Assembly: GCF_000245015.1 (NCBI RefSeq)
Contig: NZ_JH600070.1
Span: 1,956,634 to 2,020,633, forward strand
Origin: Beggiatoa alba B18LD
GTDB lineage: Bacteria; Pseudomonadota; Gammaproteobacteria; Beggiatoales; Beggiatoaceae
Length of the DNA stretch: 64,000 nucleotides
Reading direction: 5' to 3'
Under the pieces are notes generated by a model. The model saw only the letters and a program-made list of their open reading frames with translations. It ran no database searches and was not told the DNA's origin. The position numbers were made by a program, and so were the translations under genes. Position 1 is the stretch's first letter. Every line of letters starts with the position of its first letter. Below, piece after piece: positions 18,735-29,188 of this stretch.

Positions 18735-20300
18735 TTAGCGGACTAAGTCATAGTTGTAGTCTGTTGTACCCATACCACGGGTTTCTTCATCGAGGCGTAC
18801 CATGACTTCATTGACGATAGTAGTCAACATGTACATAGCCCCTTCGTACCCCATGGTTGTCATACGGTGTAAGTGATGACGGTCGAAAATGGGGAAGCCA
18901 ATGCGAATGAGAGGAACTTCAAACTCTTTGCCTTTGAAGAGGGTATCGCGTTGGATGAATTTACCGTAAGAGTTACCGATCATGAAATCAGGTTTCTTGG
19001 TGAAGACTAAAGAACGCATGTGCCATAAGTCTTTGCTGATATGGACTTCACAATCTTTGCCATAAGGAGATTCATCAAGAATTTTTTGTACTGCTTTTGC
19101 CCAACGTTTGTTGGCGTTGTTGCACAGAATGTGAATAGGCTCAGAACCAATTTCTAAGAGGAATTTGGTTAAACCTAAGGTGAAGTCTGGATCACCCCAA
19201 ATGGCGAATTTTTTGCCATGTAACCAAGTATGAGAGTCCATCATCATGTCAACCAAGCGACCACGCTCTTTGGTTAAAGAGGCAGGAATTGGCTTGCCAG
19301 TGACTTCGGAGATTTTCATTAAGAATTCGTCGGTCCACTCTAAACCCATAGGAATGTTGAGTTTAGGAATGTCATGTTGCCATGTGTTTTCGACGTATTT
19401 CTTGGTTTTTTCTAAGTGCCAAGGTTGTAACAGAATGGTATTGATAGCATTAGGCGCGTCTTTAATTTCTGCTTGGGTGGTGCCGCCAGCATACATGCGG
19501 AATTGACCATCAGCAGGGGTATCTAACACTTCGGTTGGATCGCATAACATGGTGTGTTGAACACCCATTTCGTCCAGCATACGGTGAATGACGCGATAGT
19601 TACCTAAGTAGGTTTCAAAACCGGGAACAATGTTTAATTTGCCATTGCTACCGACTTGTTTGCCTTCCATGTAGTTTAAAGTGAAGTAACGCGCAATCCC
19701 TTCAAACATGTTATCCCAACCTGTCAAATGGCTACCGACAAAGCTAGGGGTATGAGCGAATGGGGTGGGGTATTCTTGAGGAACACGACCATCTTTTTTC
19801 GCGTTATTGATGAATGCGTTAAGGTCGTCACCAATGACTTCAGCCATACAGGTTGTGGACACTGCAATCATATCTGGTTTGTACAGTGCTTTCGCGTTTT
19901 CCAAACCCGCAAACATGTTCTTTTGACCACCGAATACGGCTGCGTCTTCCGTCATGGAGTCAGAAACACATGCAATAGGCTCTCTGAAATGACGATTGAA
20001 GTAAGTACGGAAGTAAGCAACACACCCTTGAGAACCATGAACATAAGGTAATGTTTTTTCAAAACCTAATGCGCATAATACCGCCCCTAAAGGTTGGCAG
20101 GCTTTGGCAGGGTTGACAGTCAACGCTTCACGTTTGAAGTTAAGTTCTTTGTACTCTTCAGACGTTGTCCAATCAAAGACTTCTCTGATTTTTTCGGGGG
20201 AGTAAACTTCTTCGTAGGTCTTCTTACGAGCGAGGTTATCTTTATACTCGTCGTCGCGGAACAAAGGATAGCTGGGTTGGATTTTTTCAACGTTCTGCAT
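18735..20300 (-). CDS. nifK: Nitrogenase MoFe protein beta subunit
   Basis: 521 aa. With NifD it forms the alpha2-beta2 dinitrogenase that reduces N2 in the cytoplasm. P-cluster ligands are visible as C68 (NPAKACQP), C93 (GSQGCVAYFR) and C151 (STTCMAEVIGDD). Length and order match molybdenum nitrogenase. It lies 141 bp downstream of nifD, with a stem-loop in the gap. Confidence 0.97.
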   Translation of the reverse strand: MQNVEKIQPSYPLFRDDEYKDNLARKKTYEEVYSPEKIREVFDWTTSEEYKELNFKREALTVNPAKACQPLGAVLCALGFEKTLPYVHGSQGCVAYFRTYFNRHFREPIACVSDSMTEDAAVFGGQKNMFAGLENAKALYKPDMIAVSTTCMAEVIGDDLNAFINNAKKDGRVPQEYPTPFAHTPSFVGSHLTGWDNMFEGIARYFTLNYMEGKQVGSNGKLNIVPGFETYLGNYRVIHRMLDEMGVQHTMLCDPTEVLDTPADGQFRMYAGGTTQAEIKDAPNAINTILLQPWHLEKTKKYVENTWQHDIPKLNIPMGLEWTDEFLMKISEVTGKPIPASLTKERGRLVDMMMDSHTWLHGKKFAIWGDPDFTLGLTKFLLEIGSEPIHILCNNANKRWAKAVQKILDESPYGKDCEVHISKDLWHMRSLVFTKKPDFMIGNSYGKFIQRDTLFKGKEFEVPLIRIGFPIFDRHHLHRMTTMGYEGAMYMLTTIVNEVMVRLDEETRGMGTTDYNYDLVR

Positions 20301-20405
20301 GATTAAAGCTCCACCGCACTACCAATCTGTAGATACGGTCTTGAAAGATAACAGGTGGGTAAACCGACTAGCGTAATGGGCTTTACCCTTTACTTCTTTA
20401 TAAGG

Positions 20406-20431
20406 TGGGAGACAGTTAAAACTGCCTCCCA
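20406..20431 (-). other. Stem-loop between nifD and nifK
   Basis: TGGGAGACAGTT / AACTGCCTCCCA (20406-20417 / 20420-20431), 12-bp stem with one mismatch and a 2-base spacer, 10 bp past the nifD stop. There is no T-run, so it is more likely an mRNA processing or stability element than a terminator. Confidence 0.6.
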
Positions 20432-20441
20432 AGTTTCCAAA

Positions 20442-21923
20442 TTAACCGTTTACAGCCACTTTTTGCTCGGCTTCAACAGTATTCGCCCAAGGAGCGTGTA
20501 ACTTGTTCCAGCAAGGGTTATTCAGGGTCATGTCCATATCGCGTGCGAAAATGGCAAAACCGTCATAACCGTGGTAAGGACCAGAGTAATCCCATGAGTG
20601 CATTTGGCGGAAAGGAATACCCATTTTTTGGAAAATGAATTTTTCTTTAATCCCAGAACCAATTAAATCAGGTTTGATTTTCTTGACGAACTCTTCAAAC
20701 TCAAAGCCTGTTACGTCATCATATAACAGCGTTGCGTCGCCCATCTCTTTGATGGTACGGTCATAGTCGTCATTGTGTGCGAATTCATAACCAGCACCGA
20801 CAACTTCCATGCCTAAATCTTCATAAGCACCGATGGTGTGACGAGGACGTAAACCACCGACGTATAACATCACTCGTTTGCCTTCTAAACGAGGACGGTA
20901 TTTTGCAATCACTTCGTCCATCATGCCTTGATAGCGGGCAATAACACGCTCTGCACCTTGTTTAATCTTGTCATCAAAGAAGGAAGCAATTTTGCGTAAG
21001 GATTCAGCAATTTTGGTAGGACCGAAGAAGTTATACTCAACCCATGGAATCCCATACTTCTCTTCCATATGACGGGAGATGTAGTTCATGGAGCGGTAGC
21101 AATGTAACAGATTGAGTTTAACCTTGGGGGTTAATTCCATTTCTGATAAAGAACCGTCACCAGACCATTGAGCAACAACACGTAAGCCCATTTCTTCTAA
21201 CAGGGTACGAGAAGCCCAAGCGTCACCACCGATGTTATAGTCACCAATCACGGCGACATCATAGGGTGTACCTTGGAAAGAGGTATCTTCATCACGGCGA
21301 GGTAATACCCAGTCACGGACTGCGTCGTTTGCAATGTGGTGTCCTAAAGATTGGGAAACGCCACGGAAACCTTCGCAACGGACAGGTACAACGGGTTTAT
21401 TGTATTGCTTGCCTTTTTTCTTAGAAACGGCTTCGATATCGTCACCGATTAACCCGATAGGGCATTCGGATTGAACGCTAATCCCTTTGTTTAAAGGGAA
21501 TAAGGTTTCGATTTCATCGATTAACTTGTCTAACTTTTTGTCACCGCCGAAAACGACATCTTTCTCTTGGAAGTCAGAAGTAAAGTTCATGGTTACGAAG
21601 GTATTAACACCTGTTGTACCGATGTAGTAGTTACGACGACCTGCACGAGAATATTGACCACAGCCAACAGGACCGTGAGAAATATGAATCATGTCCTTAA
21701 TCGGACCCCACACCACCCCTTTAGAACCTGCGTAAGCACAGCCACGAATGGTCATCACGCCAGGTAAAGATTTTTTATTGGAGGTGATACATTTATTGGA
21801 TTTTTCCAATGAGGTGTCGTTGACAGCTAAGTGTTTAGCACGATCTTTCTTAGCGTCTTCGGGATAAACTTCCAACACCTCTTTGATGAGGGCTTCGGTT
21901 TCTTCGCGTGTCATTACTGTCAT
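20442..21923 (-). CDS. nifD: Nitrogenase MoFe protein alpha subunit
   Basis: 493 aa. P-cluster ligands C62 ([12 protein letters not shown]), C88 ([14 protein letters not shown]) and the [10 protein letters not shown] cysteine are present, as are the FeMo-co ligands in [10 protein letters not shown] and [17 protein letters not shown]. The start at 21923 is preceded by AGGAG and gives family-normal numbering; the frame is open to 21962. The gene is 147 bp downstream of nifH, separated by a long hairpin. Confidence 0.97.
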   Translation of the reverse strand: MTVMTREETEALIKEVLEVYPEDAKKDRAKHLAVNDTSLEKSNKCITSNKKSLPGVMTIRGCAYAGSKGVVWGPIKDMIHISHGPVGCGQYSRAGRRNYYIGTTGVNTFVTMNFTSDFQEKDVVFGGDKKLDKLIDEIETLFPLNKGISVQSECPIGLIGDDIEAVSKKKGKQYNKPVVPVRCEGFRGVSQSLGHHIANDAVRDWVLPRRDEDTSFQGTPYDVAVIGDYNIGGDAWASRTLLEEMGLRVVAQWSGDGSLSEMELTPKVKLNLLHCYRSMNYISRHMEEKYGIPWVEYNFFGPTKIAESLRKIASFFDDKIKQGAERVIARYQGMMDEVIAKYRPRLEGKRVMLYVGGLRPRHTIGAYEDLGMEVVGAGYEFAHNDDYDRTIKEMGDATLLYDDVTGFEFEEFVKKIKPDLIGSGIKEKFIFQKMGIPFRQMHSWDYSGPYHGYDGFAIFARDMDMTLNNPCWNKLHAPWANTVEAEQKVAVNG

Positions 21924-22004
21924 GACTTTCTCCTGATTCCCGCCACCACCAATCTGTAGCACCGCGGGAGTGAATGGAATTCGATACTTAATTTTATGAA
22001 GGGT

Positions 22005-22055
22005 TGTAGGGTGTTATACGACTCTTCCCAAGACTAGGAAGAGTTCCACCCTACA
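22005..22055 (-). other. Long stem-loop between nifH and nifD
   Basis: Outer stem TGTAGGGTG / CACCCTACA (22005-22013 / 22047-22055) and inner stem ACTCTTCC / GGAAGAGT (22021-22028 / 22037-22044). It starts 15 bp after the nifH stop. Stem-loops here are known in other diazotrophs to protect nifH mRNA and raise NifH over NifDK; that role is inferred. Confidence 0.7.
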
Positions 22056-22070
22056 AAACAGACTCAAATA

Positions 22071-23018
<948 letters not shown>

Positions 23019-23024
23019 CTATAT

Positions 23025-23040
23025 GGCAATCAGTGTGCCA
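23025..23040 (-). promoter_or_regulatory. Sigma-54 (-24/-12) promoter of nifH
   Basis: TGGCACACTGATTGCC on the minus strand: a perfect TGGCAC-N5-TTGC match with 12-bp GG-to-GC phasing. It lies 58 bp upstream of the nifH ATG. This makes the operon RpoN-dependent, with activation expected from NifA. Confidence 0.92.
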
Positions 23041-23138
23041 ATTTAAAAATAAATATTAACTACATGTTTTATATCTATTTTTATGTGGAATGACTGCTGT
23101 TTTCCTAGGTAGGATGTACTACAAAGCAAAATATGTAT

Positions 23139-23154
23139 TGTATGTTTGATTACA
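23139..23154 (-). promoter_or_regulatory. NifA-type upstream activator sequence
   Basis: TGT-N10-ACA (TGTATGTTTGATTACA), the canonical NifA binding pattern, about 100 bp upstream of the -24 element, which is the normal distance. Only one such site is found in the intergenic region. Confidence 0.75.
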
Positions 23155-23230
23155 AAAGCCAACATAACAATGGATTATTGGTTTTTATAGGCTTTTGGGT
23201 GGGTTTTCAGGTCTGCAGGGCTTGTAGGGA

Positions 23231-23250
23231 TGTGCGACAAATGTCGCACA
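23231..23250. promoter_or_regulatory. Perfect 20-bp palindrome upstream of nifH
   Basis: TGTGCGAC-AAAT-GTCGCACA. It lies about 190 bp upstream of the nifH promoter and 43 bp past the beta-RFAP synthase stop. It does not have NifA spacing and has no following T-run, so it is either an operator for an unidentified regulator or a transcript-end hairpin. Confidence 0.5.
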
Positions 23251-23292
23251 GCGTTAAGAGGCGTTATAAAGGGTTGAATAATTAAGACATTA

Positions 23293-24321
23293 TTATTGAA
23301 TTCCAGAGATTTGCCTGTTTAATGTAAAGTTGGCTTCTTCTTGAATACTACCACCTTCATTTTTTCCTTTACATATCACAAAGTTCAAGCCAGTAGTGAC
23401 CGTAGTGAACTGGTTTTGTAATTGCTTTAACAATTGTTCTGCTTGTGTTTGACTTTCTACAATCGCAAATCCTGTCGGTCCCCATGAACTTTGTCCAACA
23501 CCAACAATGCCATTTTGTTCTAAATAAGCCAAAACACGCGCTACGCTAGGACTGCTAAAGCGTCCCCCTTGTGCATCCGCAAAGTGATCACCGACAACGC
23601 GCTGTAATTCTGCAATGGCTAATCCAAAACGATTCAGTTCTGCTAATGCTAAGGCAGGCAACGCCTGCATTAAGATTAAGCGACATAGATGACTCGCTAA
23701 TTCTTCAGGAAAGGGCTGCAATTGGCGAAAGGCAGACACTTCTTGTTCTCCGTGTACACCCTGACGTTGTGCATCAAAAATTAATAAAATACGCCAATGA
23801 TTAGGAAAAGGTATACGTGTAATTAACGGCGGGGGTAACACATCTTGTGCTGCGCGTCCGCCATCTAAAATAAATCCCCCTTGTTCGAAAGCCGCCACGC
23901 CAATACCAGAACGCGCCCCACGTTCTAATAAACTCGCAACTTCCCGAATACTAAGCGATAAACCAAAATAGCGTGCAATCGCAAGACCTACTGCTAATGA
24001 AAGTTGTGTTCCTGAGCCTAAACCAATATGTTCAGGAATACTTTGATGAACATGAATTTTAAACGTTGTTGGTAATTCTAATTGCGTACAAAATTGTTGC
24101 GCATACTTTACAACACGTTGATTATTTTGACCGCTCACGCTTAATGTTGTGGCTGTGCTTAAACTCAATTGTGTACAAGGCTTTTCTAATGTAATCCCCA
24201 AACTGCCAAAACGTCTGCCTAATCCGCCATTTAAATCTAAAAAACCTAAATGTAAGCGTGCGGGAGCTTTGACATGAATAATGGGAGTGGAAGCCTGTTT
24301 TCTATGCTGTGTTGGCATCAT
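23293..24321 (-). CDS. mptG: Beta-ribofuranosylaminobenzene 5'-phosphate synthase homologue (GHMP family)
   Basis: 342 aa. The family joins 4-aminobenzoate to PRPP in tetrahydromethanopterin synthesis. Characteristic sequence includes KAPARLHLGFLDLNGGLGRR at the start and the GHMP-type glycine-rich segment HIGLGSGTQLSLAVGLAIA, followed by RSGIGVAAFEQGGFILDGGR. Its presence implies a methanopterin-linked C1 pathway, as in methylotrophs and some sulfur bacteria. It stands alone between nifH and a PAP2 gene; the remaining pathway genes are not in this window apart from a possible HisA-like protein. Confidence 0.82.
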   Translation of the reverse strand: MMPTQHRKQASTPIIHVKAPARLHLGFLDLNGGLGRRFGSLGITLEKPCTQLSLSTATTLSVSGQNNQRVVKYAQQFCTQLELPTTFKIHVHQSIPEHIGLGSGTQLSLAVGLAIARYFGLSLSIREVASLLERGARSGIGVAAFEQGGFILDGGRAAQDVLPPPLITRIPFPNHWRILLIFDAQRQGVHGEQEVSAFRQLQPFPEELASHLCRLILMQALPALALAELNRFGLAIAELQRVVGDHFADAQGGRFSSPSVARVLAYLEQNGIVGVGQSSWGPTGFAIVESQTQAEQLLKQLQNQFTTVTTGLNFVICKGKNEGGSIQEEANFTLNRQISGIQ

Positions 24322-24540
24322 TCTCTACTATCTTAAATTTGGTGGTGAAAAATTATTGTTATCGCTTTGGATGATTGTCAGACATGCAACAACATCATAA
24401 TGCAAGCATAGAAAGCCTTGTTAATAAAATCTAGTGAATCCCATTCCCTTGCTATCAACTCGTAAAAATGGCTTGTTATGCACTGTTATATGTGACCACA
24501 TACATTAATCTATTCCCTTTTTTGTCGTAAAACCGTGTTG

Positions 24541-25275
24541 TCATTTTTGTCGATTTACCGCTACTCGATACACCAATCGTGCAATGATGAGAATCAGCAA
24601 CCATGCTAATAACATTGTTGTAACCGTATGGCTTAAAAAATGGTCTCCAATTAACATCTTATATAAACCAATACTCCACGCAATTGTTAAAGCCCCCGCC
24701 ACAGCAAGCCACTTATTTCTTCGCGTTTTAAACAGAAAAAACAAAGCTAACAGCGCAAATCCACCACTGGCATGACCCGCAGGAAAACATTTAATACTTT
24801 CTTTTTGCTGAAAATTTTCAGGGTAAGGCGTTAAAATAGTGACATAAGGATAAGTCCCTTGATAATGGCTCAAGTCTTTTGGGCAGGGAACATTCGTGAC
24901 CGCTTTTAATCCCCCGACTACCGCAGGAACAAATAACATTGCTAACCAAACAATTATTAAACCACGACGATAAGGCAAAAGACGGGGCAGTTTTCGGATG
25001 AAAATTAATATAATCAATAGAAAAACTGCAAAAAGAACAAATAGTTTTTTAATTCCATCGTAAAAAATGAATTTTGCTAACGGTGCATCTTTATCAACCA
25101 ACCACCGTGCAAGCTCTGCATGATAAAACTGGTCTTGTAACCAGATATCTATCCCTGTCCACTCCAAAAAAGGTGCGGCGGTTATTAATAAGATAAACGT
25201 GACAAGTAGGTAGCGACTGTGGAAAGCCTGTGAATCTAATCGCTGACTTTCATCTATATCAATGTGTGTAGGCAT
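24541..25275 (-). CDS. PAP2-family membrane phosphatase
   Basis: 244 aa with about six transmembrane segments. Phosphatase motifs: KAVTNVPCPKDL, CFPAGHASGG (catalytic His) and GDHFLSHTVTT (second His). This form is typical of lipid-phosphate phosphatases related to LpxE/LpxT or undecaprenyl-pyrophosphate phosphatases of the inner membrane. The usual first-motif RP and final Asp are not conserved. The exact lipid substrate cannot be assigned, and no functional link with its neighbours is visible. Confidence 0.8.
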   Translation of the reverse strand: MPTHIDIDESQRLDSQAFHSRYLLVTFILLITAAPFLEWTGIDIWLQDQFYHAELARWLVDKDAPLAKFIFYDGIKKLFVLFAVFLLIILIFIRKLPRLLPYRRGLIIVWLAMLFVPAVVGGLKAVTNVPCPKDLSHYQGTYPYVTILTPYPENFQQKESIKCFPAGHASGGFALLALFFLFKTRRNKWLAVAGALTIAWSIGLYKMLIGDHFLSHTVTTMLLAWLLILIIARLVYRVAVNRQK

Positions 25276-25443
25276 AAATCCAAAAATAATGAAATATAAC
25301 TGAATGATTTAATGTCGATTAAAATATCGCTTTTCTGACAGACGACAATCACGTCATTTCGTGCATAAAGATTGCCGTGACTCAATTATTCATCAATAAT
25401 TAAGGGCAACAAAAGACTGATTAAATTATCGGGGTTATCGTTT

Positions 25444-25887
25444 ATGAATATTACTGACTTTCTGCGTCGCTATAGTTATGCGTTCTTGTTGACAACTTGT
25501 TGCCTAATCACACAGCAAAGTATGGCAACAGAAACAGGCTATTTACTGCCTGTCGCAGACCCTACAAAAGCAGTTTCAGAATTACTCATGGAAGCCAAAA
25601 AATCCTTTGAAGAAGGACAAAGTGAACAAGCCGCCGCCTTATTAGAACGCGCCTTACGTATAGACCCACGCAATCCTATTTTATGGCACAACTTAGCAGG
25701 AGTCCGTTTACAACAAGAAGATTGGTCACGTGCGGCAAGTCTTGCCGCCAAATCTAATGCGTTAGCAGTAGAAAACAAAGCATTACGAGTACGCAATTGG
25801 GTTGTTATTGCCTTAGCTTGTGAAGGACTGCACGACTTAGACTGCACCAAAGAAGCACGAAATCGTGCACGCGCTTTAGCCAACTAA
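25444..25887 (+). CDS. Periplasmic TPR protein
   Basis: 147 aa with a signal peptide ending near SMATETG (residues 1-30). Residues about 45-115 form two tetratricopeptide repeats (EQAAALLERALRIDPRNPILWHNLAGVRL). It is likely a periplasmic or outer-membrane scaffold for protein contacts. The next gene, a Sel1-repeat lipoprotein, follows 59 bp downstream, suggesting a two-gene envelope unit. Confidence 0.75.
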   Translation: MNITDFLRRYSYAFLLTTCCLITQQSMATETGYLLPVADPTKAVSELLMEAKKSFEEGQSEQAAALLERALRIDPRNPILWHNLAGVRLQQEDWSRAASLAAKSNALAVENKALRVRNWVVIALACEGLHDLDCTKEARNRARALAN

Positions 25888-25946
25888 GAAACCGCATTAT
25901 CTATCTAACTACCTACACCATCATGTCTTAAAGAGAGGATGCGGTC

Positions 25947-26927
25947 ATGCGCTATACCGTTGCTTTATTGTCTGCTGGTTTATTGAATGCTTGTTGTAGT
26001 GATAACGTGCTTGAATCCCAATCACTCCCCCAACAACCGCAACTCATACAACTTGAAAAGTCTGCGCCCAATCCTGCACCTGTAGCAACGCACAATTCAG
26101 CGCAATTATTTGCAGAATATCAACAACTCTTTACACAAACTCATATCGACCCGCTTACTGAATACATTGAACGTTACGAACAGGATAGCGTTCATCAACA
26201 AGCTATTATTAAAGTAAAAGCAGAACGAGAACGTCGTTGTGAACAGGCTCAACAGCAAGCGACTGATTTAGCAAAGAACGCAGAGAATTTACAGACCTTA
26301 ACAGCGCGTTATCAACGCTCTTGCCCTCAATTAATTGCGACGTTTGCCAGCCAAATTACACCCACAACGCCGACAACCGCTGTTACAACGCCTATTGCTA
26401 CCGAATCAGCCCCAATAGCAACACCTACACCAATAGTGGACAAAAAAAGCAGCACCGTTGAAACAACCCCAGCACAATTATTAGCAACAAAAACAGAAAC
26501 AAATACCAACACGATAATAACCAATCCTCCAGCCATTTCAGAAACATCAGAAAAAGACACGATAACACCTAATCCTAATCATGAAGTTGCTTCTCCCCCT
26601 GTCATCAAAGAAACCTGCGAAGCCTTATATAACGCTTCTCGTTTTCAAGACGTGATTAATACTTGTCAATCTCAAGCAGATGCGGGGGATAAACAAGCAC
26701 AATTCTACTTAGGCGCAAGCTATCTGAAGACAGAAAAAACAGAAGTCGCCTTTAATTGGTTAGAAAAAGCAGCGAAAGGAGGACATGTAGAAGCGCAATA
26801 TCAAATTGGGCAATTATTCTACATTGGCAAAGGTGTCAAACAAGACCATGACAAAGCATTAGAATGGTTTAAATCGGCTGCACAACAAGGACATCCACAA
26901 GCACAATTTATGTTAGAGAATATTTAA
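25947..26927 (+). CDS. Sel1-repeat lipoprotein
   Basis: 326 aa. The N-terminus has a lipobox (LLNAC, C16), so it is probably a lipoprotein. Residues 30-125 are helical, 130-210 are a Thr/Pro/Ala-rich linker, and the C-terminal 100 residues contain Sel1-like repeats (AQYQIGQLFYIGKGVKQDHD, ALEWFKSAAQQGHPQAQ). Such repeats mediate protein interactions in the envelope. It is paired with the upstream TPR protein; its function is unknown. Confidence 0.75.
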   Translation: MRYTVALLSAGLLNACCSDNVLESQSLPQQPQLIQLEKSAPNPAPVATHNSAQLFAEYQQLFTQTHIDPLTEYIERYEQDSVHQQAIIKVKAERERRCEQAQQQATDLAKNAENLQTLTARYQRSCPQLIATFASQITPTTPTTAVTTPIATESAPIATPTPIVDKKSSTVETTPAQLLATKTETNTNTIITNPPAISETSEKDTITPNPNHEVASPPVIKETCEALYNASRFQDVINTCQSQADAGDKQAQFYLGASYLKTEKTEVAFNWLEKAAKGGHVEAQYQIGQLFYIGKGVKQDHDKALEWFKSAAQQGHPQAQFMLENI

Positions 26928-26978
26928 GCACGTCTAACTTAGCGGGAATGTTTAATACAACACGCCCGCAAGTTTATC

Positions 26979-29114
26979 CTACCCCATTTTCTCCAAGCGC
27001 GTATAAGCCAATAACAGCCATTTACTTGTACCATTGCTAAAAGCAACCCGTAAGCGCATCAACTCGCCTTGTCCTTCCTGTTCAATAATAACACCATCGC
27101 CATAAGTGGGATGACGCACGTTATCGCCTAGTTGGAAACTGGCATCGATAGCCACGCTACTTTTTACTGAAAATGCTGTTTTTAAACGGACTTCTTGAAT
27201 TAATTCGCGGGGAATTTCTGCAATAAAACGGGAAGGATAAGCATTACTACGTTGTCCATATTGGGCGCGATTTTCACTGTGGCAAAGGTAAAGCGTTTGA
27301 CGAGCGCGGGTAATGCCGACATAACATAAACGGCGTTCCTCTTCTAAATTGCCCTCATCAATACTGTTTTGATGGGGAAATAAACCCTCTTCTAAACCAC
27401 CTAAAAAAACAAGGGTGAATTCCAAGCCTTTTGCCGCGTGCAGTGTCATCAATTGTACGCAATCCTCAAAAGCTTGGCTTTGTCCTTCGCCTGCTTCTAA
27501 CGCGGCTTGGGCAAGAAATGCGCTAATAATGTCAGGCTCGCTATAGTAAAGCTTTTCAAATTGTTCTGCTGCTGTTTGCAATTCGTCCAAGTTTTCTTGG
27601 CGACGAGTCGCATCGACGGGGTCATCTTTTTGATAATGCGCCACTAATCCTGCTTGTTGAATAATTTGTTTAATTTGCTCGTGTAACGGTTGACCTGCAA
27701 TTTTTTGGCTCAATTCTTCAATAAAAGTGGAAAAACTTAATAGCGGTGTCGCTGCACGTTTGGTCAGTTGTTGGCTGGCTAAAGCGTGCTGAATCGCATC
27801 CCAAAGTGAGCATTGATGTTGGCGAGCCGTCGCGCGGAGACTTTCCAGCGTTTTATCGCCAATTCCCCGCTTAGGTAAATTAATAATCCGTTCAAAAGCC
27901 GTATCGTTATGGCGATGATGTAATAAGCGTAAATAGGCTAAAACATCTTTAATCTCAGCTCGTTCATAGAAACGTAATCCACCAATAATACGGTATGGAA
28001 TATTTCTTTGTAATAACGCCTCTTCAAATACCCGTGATTGTGCTGAAGTACGATATAAAACCGCAATTTCTTGCCACTTTCCCTGCCATTCGGCAATTTT
28101 ATCGGCGACAAATCGAGCTTCGTCTAAATCACTGTAAGCGGTATATAAATAAACAGGGTCGCCCTTTTCACCTGCTGTCCATAAATTTTTACCTAAGCGT
28201 TTTTTATTATTCGCAATCAGTTGATTCGCAACGGCTAAAATCGTGCCTGTTGAACGATAATTTTGTTCTAAACGGATTAAATGCGTATTGGGATAATCTT
28301 GATTAATCCGCTGAATATTTTCAATTTTAGCCCCACGCCAACTATAAATAGATTGGTCATCATCTCCGACAATGAATAAATGGCTATCCTTACCCACTAA
28401 CGTTTGAATCAGTTTATATTGAATCGTATTTGTATCTTGAAATTCGTCGACAAGGATATGGCGGAAACGGGTTTGATAGGTGTTTCTTAACGCATCGTTA
28501 TCGCGCAGGGTTTCATAAGTCCGCAGTAATAACTCTGCAAAATCAACCAGTCCATTACGTTGACAATGCTCATCATAAGTCTGATAAATCGAGAGCATCC
28601 GCTTTAACCATGTTTCATGTGCTTCTACATGAATATGCTGTGGGCGTAAGCCTTGTTCCTTATGGTTATTAATAAAATGTTGAACTTGCTTAGGTGTCCA
28701 TGTTTTTTCGTCTAAGCCTTGCGCGATGAGAATCCGCTTTAAAGTCCGTTGCTGGTCGTCACTGTCTAAGATTTGGAAAGTATTGGGCAATTTTGCTTCT
28801 TGCCAATGCATTCGCAAAAAACGGTGACAAATACCGTGAAATGTACCAACCCATAAACCTGTTGTGCTGATACCGTCTAAAAGCTGATTAATGCGTTTTT
28901 GCATTTCGCTAGCGGCTTTATTGGTAAACGTAACTGCAAGGATGTTATAGGCTTGTGCTTGTTGAGTAGCGAGAATCCACGCGATACGATGGACTAAAAC
29001 ACGTGTTTTTCCACTACCTGCCCCTGCGAGGATAAGTAAGTGTCCTGTCGGAGCGGCAACGGCTTCCCGTTGTATAGGGTTAAGGCTGTCCAATATTTGG
29101 GAAATGTCTTCCAT
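26979..29114 (-). CDS. uvrD: DNA helicase II (UvrD/PcrA family)
   Basis: 711 aa superfamily 1A 3'-5' helicase for excision and mismatch repair. Walker A AGAGSGKTRVLV (about 30-41), Walker B DEFQDTN, QNYRSTGTIL, LMTLHAAKGLEF and the final VGITRARQTLYL are all present. The C-terminal HPTYGDGVIIEQEGQG is the RNA polymerase-interacting tail found in UvrD/PcrA. It lies 74 bp downstream of the HisA-like gene on the same strand. Confidence 0.95.
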   Translation of the reverse strand: MEDISQILDSLNPIQREAVAAPTGHLLILAGAGSGKTRVLVHRIAWILATQQAQAYNILAVTFTNKAASEMQKRINQLLDGISTTGLWVGTFHGICHRFLRMHWQEAKLPNTFQILDSDDQQRTLKRILIAQGLDEKTWTPKQVQHFINNHKEQGLRPQHIHVEAHETWLKRMLSIYQTYDEHCQRNGLVDFAELLLRTYETLRDNDALRNTYQTRFRHILVDEFQDTNTIQYKLIQTLVGKDSHLFIVGDDDQSIYSWRGAKIENIQRINQDYPNTHLIRLEQNYRSTGTILAVANQLIANNKKRLGKNLWTAGEKGDPVYLYTAYSDLDEARFVADKIAEWQGKWQEIAVLYRTSAQSRVFEEALLQRNIPYRIIGGLRFYERAEIKDVLAYLRLLHHRHNDTAFERIINLPKRGIGDKTLESLRATARQHQCSLWDAIQHALASQQLTKRAATPLLSFSTFIEELSQKIAGQPLHEQIKQIIQQAGLVAHYQKDDPVDATRRQENLDELQTAAEQFEKLYYSEPDIISAFLAQAALEAGEGQSQAFEDCVQLMTLHAAKGLEFTLVFLGGLEEGLFPHQNSIDEGNLEEERRLCYVGITRARQTLYLCHSENRAQYGQRSNAYPSRFIAEIPRELIQEVRLKTAFSVKSSVAIDASFQLGDNVRHPTYGDGVIIEQEGQGELMRLRVAFSNGTSKWLLLAYTRLEKMG

Positions 29115-29188
29115 CGCTAAATCTTTAGGCTATGAGGTTAGGAGAGGCAGGAGGCTATAAAATCTTGAATATTCGTATTATTATTGCA

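Noticed and set aside
23231-23250. Palindrome considered as a second NifA site
   Set aside because: Its TGT and ACA half-sites are spaced by 3 or 14 bases, not 10; it is reported instead as an unexplained dyad.
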